45,956 bases of DNA from Levilactobacillus humaensis. Lineage in GTDB: Bacteria > Bacillota > Bacilli > Lactobacillales > Lactobacillaceae. Under the pieces are notes generated by a model. It worked only from the letters and a program-made list of their open reading frames with translations. It did not search any database and was not told where the DNA came from. A program made the translations under genes and the position numbers. Position 1 is the stretch's first letter, and each line of letters opens with the position of its first letter. Below are positions 7,868-14,956 of this stretch, one piece after another. The stretch is taken from assembly GCF_024345185.1 (NCBI RefSeq), contig NZ_BROB01000020.1, positions 1 to 45,956 on the forward strand, written 5' to 3'.

Positions 7868-8024
7868 GCGGGCCTTCCGGGAGGATGTTGTGCGGGCTGG
7901 AACGTGGTGGACACGGTTTTGAGCCAAAGAGCGGTCTCAAAATCCGGTCTTAGTCTAACCGGAGAAAATCCCTCCGCTAAGACTAAGTTCACCACTGAGC
8001 CCGCACAACACCCTCCCTCCAGGC
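7868..8024 (+). repeat. Type II three-way-junction element (copy II-3)
   Basis: A 20-bp outer stem with one mismatch joins 7879-7898 and 7998-8017. The middle hairpin has TTTTGAG with CTCAAAA, and the inner stem is CTTAGTCT with AGACTAAG. It starts about 12 bases after the terminator of the candidate small RNA. It stands alone. Confidence 0.85.
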
Positions 8025-8320
8025 TGAGAAGACTAGTTCTGAAGCATCAGCGGGTGCGGGTCAGACAATCTTGATGGTCTAATAGGATTTTCCAAGCAGA
8101 TTCATAAAAATTTTGCCATCTAAATTAACGGATCCAACCGGGGAATTTTGACGCCCACCTAAATTAAGATTGGGTAGCCAATTTCATACCTGGAGCGGTC
8201 CACTGAAATTGTCTTGTCAACAAGCTTCTAACGCCGGTATGACGGCGTTTGCAGGTGAGCAATAAACTTGACTTTTTGGGGCTAAACTTGGTCAAAAATA
8301 AATTTGAAATTTATTGTTAT
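8025..8320. other. Intergenic stretch without recognised feature
   Basis: No credible open frame. The only structure seen is a short stem, AACGCCG with CGGCGTT (about 8231-8250), which lacks a T run and is at best a weak terminator. Confidence 0.4.
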
Positions 8321-8324
8321 TTTT

Positions 8325-8354
8325 GTTGTAAACGCTTACAACACGTGATACTAT
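8325..8354 (+). promoter_or_regulatory. cre (CcpA) site overlapping promoter of large RNA
   Basis: GTTGTAAACGCTTACAAC (8325-8342) contains TGTAAACGCTTACA, a full match to the cre consensus TGWNANCGNTNWCA. It overlaps a -35 TTGTAA (8326-8331), followed by a 17-base spacer and an extended -10, TGATACTAT (8346-8354). A cre over the -35 predicts CcpA repression when preferred sugars are present. Confidence 0.75.
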
Positions 8355-8360
8355 AAAGGT

Positions 8361-8939
8361 GCGGAAAGGAATTAAGAGTTGTGAGATTCAGTTTTTCAGA
8401 TTCAAATCTAGTTGGTAACTGCTTCAAGAAACCGATTTCCGTTTTGACGCGAGACAGGTTTTACGATTCAGGATCCCGCACCATTGAAAAAAAGTTTTTG
8501 ACAACTCCGATAACCCTTCTAAAGAACTCTAGTAGCTTCAGGTACCAGGTTACAGTTTCATCAACAACTTAATATCTGCTTTAAGCTTAGCGCTTGACGT
8601 AAGCGTGGATGTTTCCAAAGATTAGACGACAGTTCCAGAGTTTCACTAGAGCTCCTATGTTACGGTGACAGAGGTCATGCAAGGATTTCAACAAGAATCG
8701 ATATAGCGTGTTCTGTTAGGGTAATGAAGGCATTAAGAAAATTGATTCAAGCTGAGACGATAGCCAGAAATTAAATAATATGAGAACGGCTGTGACAGCT
8801 CAGTTGGAAAAATATAGTTATGAGGCGATTAAGAATTAAATTGATTACGAAACGGGAATTTAGTAGTAATCACAACCTCCTTTCCGTGAGTTAGCGGACT
8901 TCAAGTCATCTCCATTTCAAACTTGAAGTTCGTTTTTTT
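8361..8939 (+). ncRNA. Candidate large structured non-coding RNA (ROOL-like size)
   Basis: The promoter at 8326-8354 and the terminator at 8895-8939 define an RNA of about 580 nt. Its 5' end pairs with its 3' end: CGGAAAGGA (8362-8370) with TCCTTTCCG (8878-8886), and GTTGTGA (8378-8384) with TCACAAC (8870-8876). Local hairpins include AGATT/AATCT near 8398, GCGCTT/AAGCGT near 8590, GCTGT/ACAGC near 8789 and GATTAC/GTAATC (8843-8848 with 8866-8871). Coding is poor: the longest frame (GTG at 8381, 63 codons) covers only a third and has no recognisable protein features. Size, end pairing and host group fit ROOL, a class of about 580-nt ornate RNAs reported in Firmicutes. That assignment is inference, as I cannot recall enough of the consensus to test it. 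Confidence 0.55.
8895..8939 (+). terminator. Terminator of large RNA
   Basis: CGGACTTCAAG (8895-8905) pairs with CTTGAAGTTCG (8922-8932), followed by TTTTTTT. Confidence 0.85.
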
Positions 8940-9400
8940 ATGCACTTTTTTGGCTTTCTAAAATTTTGTTTTTCCGACGCCACGGCCCGTGTGATCCCTT
9001 AATGACGTGGGTTGGTCATCGTAAGGGTCGCAACAGTCCGCTCTATCCGTTGGTTATAGGAGGACCTATTCTTTAGACGATCCATTACCGGTGTGAATTG
9101 ATTGGGAATTGGTATAAATAAGATTCCCACGACAGCGGGTGAAGCTCGGATAGCGCGGGGGAGAATCGGCTAGTAGGCCGTTTCACTTCGCTGGCCGGTA
9201 GCGAGCGAGGGAAGGTCCCAGCCCACCATCTATCTGGGTAATTGCGGCGTCCCTAGACCAATTGGAACCGCTTACCAATTGTATCAGTTTTGTTCGGCTA
9301 TTCTTCAGCCAATTCTTATTGTTCAGTTATCCACCACCTGACCGGTTTATCGGTCGAAATTAACCCGATCCCGGCAGTTAGGTAAATGAAATCGCCATTA
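8940..9400. other. Long intergenic region, short hairpins only
   Basis: No plausible protein gene. Short palindromes are visible: ATAGG/CCTAT near 9056, GGGAAT/ATTCCC near 9104-9127, and TTCGCT/AGCGAG near 9187-9205. An extended -10-like TGGTATAAA lies at about 9110-9118. The stretch 9140-9230 is G-rich and could be a structured RNA, but I could not close a convincing global stem and there is no terminator after it. It is not related to the type I/II repeats. Confidence 0.35.
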
Positions 9401-9418
9401 TAAATGTATAAATGTAAC

Positions 9419-9450
9419 GTAAACCGTTTAACGAAAAAGAAAACGTTTTC
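9419..9450 (+). promoter_or_regulatory. Tandem LacI/GalR-type operator-like palindromes
   Basis: TAAACCGTTTA (9420-9430) and GAAAACGTTTTC (9439-9450) are palindromes with a central C/CG, as in operators of LacI-family regulators. They lie about 100 bases upstream of the promoter at 9549 that serves the nucleoside module. The second resembles cre but lacks the outer TG/CA. A short direct repeat (TAAATGTA twice) precedes them at about 9401-9416. Confidence 0.4.
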
Positions 9451-9548
9451 GCCAATATCTGTGATCTGCCGCGATTCTTAGAGTCGCAAGGATCGTTAAG
9501 GGGCGTAATGTTCGGAAATGGGTTTCTCAGAAATTATGCAATCAGCCA

Positions 9549-9577
9549 TTTACAGGCGGCGATGGAAACGGTATATT
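9549..9577 (+). promoter_or_regulatory. Promoter of phosphopentomutase-like gene
   Basis: -35 TTTACA (9549-9554), exactly 17 bases, then -10 TATATT (9572-9577). The RNA would begin about 55 bases before the GTG start. Confidence 0.7.
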
Positions 9578-9641
9578 ATTACTAGACCGAAATTTTGCCA
9601 ACGTCGTTTTTGACGGGGTGGTTACGAAGGAGTGAGCAACG

Positions 9642-10466
9642 GTGGCTTTTCATCGCATCTTTGTTATTGATTTTGCCGGCTTAGGCTTAGGCGAAGCCCC
9701 CGACGCTAACCGCTTTCAATCCGTTGGCGCAGATACAATTGGACATGTGGCGGCTAGTTGGTCGGGTAAACTAAATCTTCCAACATTACAGCGCTTGGGC
9801 CTCGGAAACATTCGGGTTGACCATCCGCTACCGGGCGTCCCACCTATCGAACATCCCGACGGCTTCTTTGGCCGCCTGCACATGGCCGCCAGTGATAACG
9901 GGCGGGCCACGGGCTTACGGGAGATGTGGGACTACACCGGGGAGACCCGGACCCGCAGCGTGTTCGATACATTACCGGTGGCAGGTTATCCCGTAACTGT
10001 TGCCGGCCCTTTCCTTAGCTACCTGCAAACGCAGGATACCGTTGAACGGTTCCAGATCGGCAGTAATCAGGATGCCTTCCGCGTCCTCTACGACCAGCTC
10101 TACCGACCAGCCTCTGGGGTGGCCACGGTGATGCTTCCGGAATTTCGTTTCGCGGGTGAGGAAGGGAACGTTGGGGAGTTTGGGAAGGCGTTGATGAACG
10201 CGGACCACTACCTGGCGCAGGTCATGAATGACATGGGGGCTAACGACCTCCTCATCCTGACCGCCACGCACGCCGGAGACCCGACCATGCCAGGTAAGCC
10301 GACTCGCGAGTACCTGCCATTGATGGCCTATTCGCCATCTCGGCCCAGCGCCCATGCCTTGGGTATTCGCCGGACCTTAGCGGATGTTGGGGCCACGGTG
10401 CTTGAGAACTTCGGCCTGGCGCGTAACGCCGCCGGACATAGCTTTATGAATGAATTAACGCAATAA
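9642..10466 (+). CDS. Phosphopentomutase-like protein lacking the cap domain
   Basis: This encodes 274 residues with a GTG start and AAGGAG at 9627-9632. Both ends match phosphopentomutase (DeoB). The N-terminus reads FVIDFAGLGLGEAPDA...GADTIGHVA...LPTLQRLGLGNI; the C-terminus reads LLILTATHAGDPTMPGKPTREYLPLMAYSP...TLADVGATVLENFG. DeoB has about 390 residues, with a cap domain inserted between these parts, and most of the cap is absent here. Several active-site motifs are changed: TADHG becomes TATHAG, the (D/T)TGHWE loop becomes ATGLREMW, and the YGHRRD metal-ligand motif is not recognisable. Mutase activity is therefore doubtful. It lies upstream of nucleoside transport and hydrolysis genes, so a role in ribose-phosphate or nucleoside metabolism is plausible. 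A regulatory or different phosphatase role is equally open. Confidence 0.8.
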   Translation: MAFHRIFVIDFAGLGLGEAPDANRFQSVGADTIGHVAASWSGKLNLPTLQRLGLGNIRVDHPLPGVPPIEHPDGFFGRLHMAASDNGRATGLREMWDYTGETRTRSVFDTLPVAGYPVTVAGPFLSYLQTQDTVERFQIGSNQDAFRVLYDQLYRPASGVATVMLPEFRFAGEEGNVGEFGKALMNADHYLAQVMNDMGANDLLILTATHAGDPTMPGKPTREYLPLMAYSPSRPSAHALGIRRTLADVGATVLENFGLARNAAGHSFMNELTQ

Positions 10467-10496
10467 TAAAACGCAGCACGTTAAACTAGCACCATG

Positions 10497-10740
10497 AAAG
10501 GAGGTGAGGGGCACAGCATCGCAGGAACATTTTCGACCAACCAAGGGTCGTGTAGATCGTCAGAAGAAGATTCATCAATTATTCAAGTCCCTTCGCAGGG
10601 ACCTATTCACCAATTCTCTGACGAATACGATCCGGGCGTCGACACCGCGATGAACGTTTCAACAACTGTGGTACATAGAGATTCTTAGGGACCACTTAAC
10701 GGTTTGTTTAAAACTGACGGGTCGTCGGTTAAAAAATTCG
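10497..10740 (+). promoter_or_regulatory. Structured leader region before nucleoside permease gene
   Basis: TCGTCAGA (10557-10564) pairs with TCTGACGA (10617-10624), and inside it GTCCC (10587-10591) pairs with GGGAC (10598-10602). AAAGGAGGTGAG at 10497-10508 is complementary to the 16S anti-Shine-Dalgarno over 11 bases, but no ATG, GTG or TTG follows within 15 bases. A frame of 64 codons from an ATG at 10494 begins inside it and looks non-protein-like. The region may be a leader RNA or the remains of a gene. Confidence 0.35.
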
Positions 10741-10759
10741 GAAAGAGGTATTTCGACCA

Positions 10760-12013
10760 ATGATTTTTATTAACATGTTAGGGGTACTTGTTTACCTCGC
10801 CATTGCGTTCTTGTTCTCGAAGAACAAGAAAAAGATCAACTGGAAGTCAACTGTTATTGTTTTGGTATTGAACCTTGTCTTAGCTTGGTTCTTCACTAGT
10901 TTCCAAATCGGACAAGACATCGTTAAGGGTGCCGCCGATGGTTTCAACTGGTTAGTCCAAGTTGCCTACCAAGGGATTGTCTTCGCCTTACCTAACTGGG
11001 TAACGCCACAATTCGGTGGGACTGCTAAGTCCATGAACTTCATTACCAGTTCACTCTTACCAATCCTGTTGGTTGTTCCAATGTTCGATATCTTGACTTA
11101 CATCGGGGTATTACCTTGGATCATCAAGTGGGTCGGCCGTGGCTTATCCTTCATCACTGGCCAACCTAAGTTCGAATCATTCTTCTCTGTTGAAATGATG
11201 TTCTTAGGGAACACTGAAGCCCTCGCCGTTTCTCAATTACAATTAAAGACGATGCGTAAGGAACGTAACTTAACCCTTGCCATGATGTCCATGTCATGTA
11301 TCACGGCTTCCATCTTGGGTGCATATACCCAAATGGTTCCAGGTCAATTCGTTTTGACGGCCGTTCCAATTAACATCTTGAACGCCATCATCGTCACGAA
11401 CATCTTGAACCCTGTCGAAGTAACACCTGAAGAAGACACGATCGCTAAGATCGGTGGCTCCAGCGTTGCTGCTGAAGAGGGAGAAGTTGAAGACGACGGC
11501 AAGAAGGAACCATTCTTCTCATTCTTGGGTGACTCTATCATGGGTGCCGGCCGTCTGATCTTAATCATCGCTGGTAACGTTATTGCCTTCGTTGCCTTAG
11601 CTGCTTTGATTGACAAGTTACTTGGCTTGATTAGCCCAGTATTATCCCTGGAACACATCTTAGGGGTAATCATGTTCCCATTTGCATGGTTAATGGGTCT
11701 GGACGTTCACGATGCCTTCGGTTTTGCGCAATACATGGGGACGAAGTTAGTGACTAACGAATTCGTTGTCATGGGTAAGATTGCTGGTACTATCAACACG
11801 AACGCCTTCTCACCTCACTACCGTGCCATCTTGACTGTCTTCTTGACTTCATTCGCTAACTTCTCAACTACTGGGATGATTATCGGTTGTTTCAAGGGGA
11901 TTGTTGACCGCGAAAACAACGAACTTATCTCCAGAAACGTTGGTTACATGCTTCTTTCCGGGATTCTGGTTTCCTTACTTTCAGCCGGTATGGTTGGATT
12001 ATTCGTTTGGTAA
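10760..12013 (+). CDS. Concentrative nucleoside transporter (CNT/NupC family)
   Basis: This encodes a 417-residue membrane protein with about ten hydrophobic segments. The order matches CNT transporters: an N-terminal helix set, a gate region around residues 95-210 (ITSSLLPILLVVP, SVEMMFLGNTEALAVSQLQL, MSMSCITASILGAY), an acidic cytoplasmic loop near 235-250, then the C-terminal transport core (FAWLMGL, GKIAGTINTNAFSPHYRAI, FANFSTTGMIIGC). CNT proteins import nucleosides with protons or sodium. AAAGAGG lies about 12 bases before the ATG. It is placed between the phosphopentomutase-like gene and the nucleobase permease and nucleoside hydrolase, consistent with nucleoside salvage. Confidence 0.9.
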   Translation: MIFINMLGVLVYLAIAFLFSKNKKKINWKSTVIVLVLNLVLAWFFTSFQIGQDIVKGAADGFNWLVQVAYQGIVFALPNWVTPQFGGTAKSMNFITSSLLPILLVVPMFDILTYIGVLPWIIKWVGRGLSFITGQPKFESFFSVEMMFLGNTEALAVSQLQLKTMRKERNLTLAMMSMSCITASILGAYTQMVPGQFVLTAVPINILNAIIVTNILNPVEVTPEEDTIAKIGGSSVAAEEGEVEDDGKKEPFFSFLGDSIMGAGRLILIIAGNVIAFVALAALIDKLLGLISPVLSLEHILGVIMFPFAWLMGLDVHDAFGFAQYMGTKLVTNEFVVMGKIAGTINTNAFSPHYRAILTVFLTSFANFSTTGMIIGCFKGIVDRENNELISRNVGYMLLSGILVSLLSAGMVGLFVW

Positions 12014-12045
12014 ACCCGATTCAAATAGCTTAACGTTTTAAAATT

Positions 12046-12080
12046 GATAGCCCAGGGCCATTGGCTTCTGGGCTATCTGT
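12046..12080 (+). terminator. Terminator-like hairpin after nucleoside permease gene
   Basis: A perfect 10-bp stem, GATAGCCCAG (12046-12055) with CTGGGCTATC (12068-12077). It lacks a proper T run (TGTGTC follows), so it may act as a weak terminator or an mRNA-stabilising hairpin. Confidence 0.6.
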
Positions 12081-12096
12081 GTCAGCGAATCTAGGT

Positions 12097-12266
12097 TATA
12101 CTAGAAGGACAGCGACAAAACGGGACTTTCCCGGGATGTCTGTCCGGGTGCCGACCTTCCATGCGGGAGTGAAACCCAGCCGAGTGGGTGAAAGCATTCG
12201 GTTGCAATGCCCGATAAAAGTACGTACGTCGGGTAATGACGTATTGAAAGATAGGAAATTAATCTA
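12097..12266 (+). promoter_or_regulatory. Structured leader RNA of NCS2 permease gene (riboswitch candidate)
   Basis: A -10 TATACT (12097-12102) is followed at once by a highly structured 130-base leader. Hairpin 1 is GGACAG (12107-12112) with CTGTCC (12140-12145) and an inner CGGG/CCCG. A G/C-rich middle part contains CCCA/TGGG. Hairpin 3 is GCATT (12194-12198) with AATGC (12206-12210). Hairpin 4 is CCCGA (12210-12214) with TCGGG (12229-12233), close to a weak ribosome binding site. No match to the classic purine riboswitch (no three-way junction with its conserved loops) was seen. The core TTTCCCGGGA also resembles half-conserved Noc-binding sites. Confidence 0.45.
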
Positions 12267-13580
12267 ATGGATAAGCAACAAGCGCAAGCCGACTTAGCGA
12301 ACGAGATGACGTTACGCGAAGCCTTGCGAAACAAGGATGTCGTCCGTAACGAAATAATCGCGGGGATCACGGGCTTCTTCGCCATCTCCTACATCATTAT
12401 CGTTAATCCGCTGATTCTTAAGGATGCCGGGATCCCTACGGATCTCAGTGTCTTCGCGACCATCTTCTCCTCGGTGATTGGGTGTCTGGTCATGGCCTTC
12501 TGGGCCAATGCACCAATCATTCTGACACCGGGGATGGGGGTCAATGCCTTCTTTACCTACACCATCGTGGTGAACATGGGTCTGAGTTGGCAAGAAGCCC
12601 TCGGGATCGCGGCCGTTGCGAGTTTCGTCTACATGCTAATCGCCTTTACGAAGGTGGCGACGATTCTTTCGACGGCGATACCCGAATCGTTGAAGAGCGG
12701 GATTACCGCGGGGATTGGTCTGTTCCTAGTCGAGATTGGCTTGGAAAAGGCGGGTCTCATCGTGGCGGGTAAGTCGTCTCTGATTGTGTTGGGAGATCTC
12801 ACCAAGCCCACACCACTCCTGGCCTTGTTCGGGTTGGTGTTGAGTCTGGTCCTCTACATCCGTAAGGTGAAGGGGAACTTCTTCATCGCAATCATTGCGA
12901 CCAGCCTGTTAGCCTTCTTCTTCGGCGTTAAGGACAGTGACACGCCCAAGGTTGACTTGGCGCGGTTGGGTCAGTATCACGAGATTTTATTTAAAAATGA
13001 CTTCTCGCACTGGCTCAGCACGCCGTTCATCCTGGCGGCCTTCTCGATGACCATGATTCTGGTCTTCGAGTCGATGGGGCTCTTACAGGGCCTCCTACCC
13101 AACCAAAAGAAGTTCAAGAAGACCTTCGAGGGTAGCGCTGTTACCACCTTCTTCTCCGGCTTCCTGGGCACTAGCCCAACCGTTGCCGCCGCAGAAAGTG
13201 CCTCGGGTATCGAGAGTGGGGGTCGAACCGGCCTGATGGCCTTAGTGGCCGCGGTCATGTTTGGCCTCTCACTCATCTTTGTTCCGCTGTTGGCCTATGT
13301 GCCTTCCGCGGCGATTGCGCCAGTGATTGTGATTACCGGTGCGATCATGATGGCTGCCATCGGGAACATTAAGATGACAGACTTCTCCGAATGGTTCCCA
13401 GCCTTTCTAATTATTGTGCTGATTCCATTTACCAATAGTATTTCAACCGGATTAGCCTTCGGGTTTGTGTGTTATCCGGTGATGAAGCTGGCGTTGGGTC
13501 AAGGCAAGAGCCTGACCTGGCCAGTGTACCTCTTGGGTGGGTTATTCCTACTCGACCTGGTATTTAGTGCCCTGTTGTAA
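12267..13580 (+). CDS. NCS2/AzgA-type nucleobase (adenine/guanine/hypoxanthine) permease
   Basis: This encodes a 437-residue, highly hydrophobic protein with about 12-14 membrane segments. Family signatures are clear: NEIIAGITGFFAISYIIIVNP at the first helix, ANAPIILTPGMGVNAFFTYT around residue 90, LKSGITAGIGLFL near 145, and the SASGIESGGRTGLMA segment near 305, which replaces the ESxTGxxxGGRTG motif of AzgA-like purine permeases. These proteins use the proton gradient to import purine bases. The ribosome binding site is weak (AGGA), so translation may depend on the structured leader upstream. Its stop codon overlaps its terminator. Confidence 0.88.
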   Translation: MDKQQAQADLANEMTLREALRNKDVVRNEIIAGITGFFAISYIIIVNPLILKDAGIPTDLSVFATIFSSVIGCLVMAFWANAPIILTPGMGVNAFFTYTIVVNMGLSWQEALGIAAVASFVYMLIAFTKVATILSTAIPESLKSGITAGIGLFLVEIGLEKAGLIVAGKSSLIVLGDLTKPTPLLALFGLVLSLVLYIRKVKGNFFIAIIATSLLAFFFGVKDSDTPKVDLARLGQYHEILFKNDFSHWLSTPFILAAFSMTMILVFESMGLLQGLLPNQKKFKKTFEGSAVTTFFSGFLGTSPTVAAAESASGIESGGRTGLMALVAAVMFGLSLIFVPLLAYVPSAAIAPVIVITGAIMMAAIGNIKMTDFSEWFPAFLIIVLIPFTNSISTGLAFGFVCYPVMKLALGQGKSLTWPVYLLGGLFLLDLVFSALL

Positions 13581-13592
13581 TGACAGGGTTTT
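13570..13592 (+). terminator. Terminator overlapping the NCS2 permease stop codon
   Basis: CCCTGT (13570-13575) pairs with ACAGGG (13583-13588), followed by TTTT. The stop codon lies in the loop region. Confidence 0.7.
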
Positions 13593-13606
13593 ACTCAAGG
13601 GTTAAA

Positions 13607-13620
13607 CGTAAGCGGTTTCG
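13607..13620 (+). promoter_or_regulatory. Possible cre-like site before nucleoside hydrolase gene
   Basis: CGTAAGCGGTTTCG fits the inner positions of the cre consensus but has C and G at the outer T and A. It lies about 40 bases before the RBS of the nucleoside hydrolase gene. Confidence 0.3.
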
Positions 13621-13658
13621 GCCGCTGTTAAAAACCAAATTTTCATTGGGAGGAAATA

Positions 13659-14576
13659 ATGATGACTACAAAGATTATTATGGATACTGACCCAGGAATT
13701 GATGATGCTGCTGCCTTAACGATGGCGATCAACGACCCAAGCATTGACTTGAAGCTGATCACGACTGTTGCAGGTAACGTCACTGTCGACAAGACCACCA
13801 TCAACGCTCAAAAGATTGTGCGTTTCTTCAATGCGAACATCCCAGTTGCTGCCGGTGCCGAACAACCACTCTTCAAGGACTTTGAAGATGCTGCTCGGAT
13901 TCACGGTGAATCAGGGATGCCTGGTTACGACTTCCCAACCGACCTGCCTAAGCCATTAGACAAGACGGCCGTCGAAGCTCTCCATGATGAAATCATGGCT
14001 AGTGACGAACCAATTACCTTGGTTCCAACTGGCTCATACACCAACATTGCTTTACTCTTCTCTGAATACCCAGAAGTTAAGAGCCACATCGAACGGATCG
14101 TGGCCATGGGTGGTGCCTTAGGTAAGGGTAACATGACGAGTGCTGCTGAATTCAACGTCTTCACCGACCCAGATGCAGCCGCTATCGTTTACAAGTCTGG
14201 TATTCCAATCGTTATGGTTGGCCTGGACATTACCATGAAGGCCCTCTTAACTCACGACAGCATCGAAGAATTACCAAAGATTAGTGAAACTGGTAAGATG
14301 TTGCATGACATTATCATCAATGATGGTGATAACAACAGCAACGGGATTGCGATGCACGATGTGAACACGATCTTCTACCTGCTTCACCCAGAAGCAATTA
14401 CTACTGAAGACATGTGGATCGACGTGGTTACCACTGGCGCTGCCATTGGTGAAACTGTCGGTGACATCCGGGGTGCTTACCATGATGGCAAGACCAATGC
14501 CAAGGTTTCCGTTGACATTGATGCCGCTGCCTTCAACAAGTGGTTCCTCGAAGAAGTTCGCGCTATTAAGAACTAG
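13659..14576 (+). CDS. Ribonucleoside hydrolase (IU-NH family, RihC-like)
   Basis: This encodes 305 residues. The N-terminal calcium-binding motif DTDPGIDDAAAL (from residue 9) is the signature of inosine-uridine-preferring nucleoside hydrolases, which cleave nucleosides to base and ribose. Further family blocks are TVAGNVTVDKTT, the GA(E)QPLF segment, VPTGSYTNIA, AMGGALGKGNMT with AEFNVFTDPDAA, and the active-site region MHDVNTIFYLLHPE. The length is usual. GGAGG precedes two consecutive ATG codons (13659 and 13662). Codon use indicates good expression. With the nucleoside and nucleobase permeases it forms a salvage route: import, cleavage, base reuse. Confidence 0.9.
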   Translation: MMTTKIIMDTDPGIDDAAALTMAINDPSIDLKLITTVAGNVTVDKTTINAQKIVRFFNANIPVAAGAEQPLFKDFEDAARIHGESGMPGYDFPTDLPKPLDKTAVEALHDEIMASDEPITLVPTGSYTNIALLFSEYPEVKSHIERIVAMGGALGKGNMTSAAEFNVFTDPDAAAIVYKSGIPIVMVGLDITMKALLTHDSIEELPKISETGKMLHDIIINDGDNNSNGIAMHDVNTIFYLLHPEAITTEDMWIDVVTTGAAIGETVGDIRGAYHDGKTNAKVSVDIDAAAFNKWFLEEVRAIKN

Positions 14577-14600
14577 TCTTCGTTACTTACAGAATTCTGA

Positions 14601-14632
14601 AGAGTCCGGGAGAAATCCTGGGCTCTTTTTCT
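14601..14632 (+). terminator. Terminator of nucleoside hydrolase gene
   Basis: A 10-bp stem with wobbles joins 14601-14610 and 14617-14626, followed by TTTTT. Confidence 0.85.
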
Positions 14633-14714
14633 GTGGGATGAAGGCTCGAGACACAAACTTTACGGAAACAGGTAGGCATTCTAAAGAGAAATAACACTTG
14701 CGTCCTGTAATATT

Positions 14715-14831
14715 AAGTTGTGTTTAGATATGGTAGCCTAGAATTCTTCTTTGAGGAGAATGCCATATCTAAAACATAGGCGCATTAGCTAGGCGCTGAA
14801 AGGCCAATTCATTTGCGAATTGGCCTTTTTT
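14715..14831 (+). ncRNA. Candidate small RNA: long hairpin plus terminator
   Basis: TTTAGATATGG (14723-14733) pairs perfectly with CCATATCTAAA (14763-14773), with an inner ATTCT/AGAAT stem. A short GCGC region follows, then a perfect terminator: GGCCAATTC (14802-14810) with GAATTGGCC (14817-14825) and TTTTTT. The preceding gene already has its own terminator at 14601, so this is probably an independent transcript. A -10-like TAATAT lies at 14708-14713 without a good -35. Confidence 0.5.
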
Positions 14832-14956
14832 GAATTTCTTCGAAAAAGTGACACGAGACGTCTAAACTGACATCGTGTGACAGTCCAAATTGAGATAATA
14901 GCCTCAGTAAGTAACCCCGAGTGAGGGGAAATTAATAAAAAAGGGTGGTTATTATT

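Noticed and set aside
8381-8572. A 63-codon frame with GTG start and a GGAAAGGA upstream
   Set aside because: It lies within the candidate large RNA, its supposed RBS is at the very 5' end and is paired with the 3' end, it covers only a third of the transcript, and the translation has no protein-like features. Kept as an alternative only.
9130-9240. G-rich stretch with short hairpins as a further repeat copy
   Set aside because: It lacks the GGAACG, GTGGGCACG, CGGCCTT and AACGACAC blocks and a long outer stem, so it is not a member of the family.
10494-10688. A 64-codon frame before the nucleoside permease gene
   Set aside because: Its ATG is upstream of, and overlaps, the strong Shine-Dalgarno, so it has no RBS of its own. 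The composition is not protein-like and the region is better explained as a leader or a dead gene.
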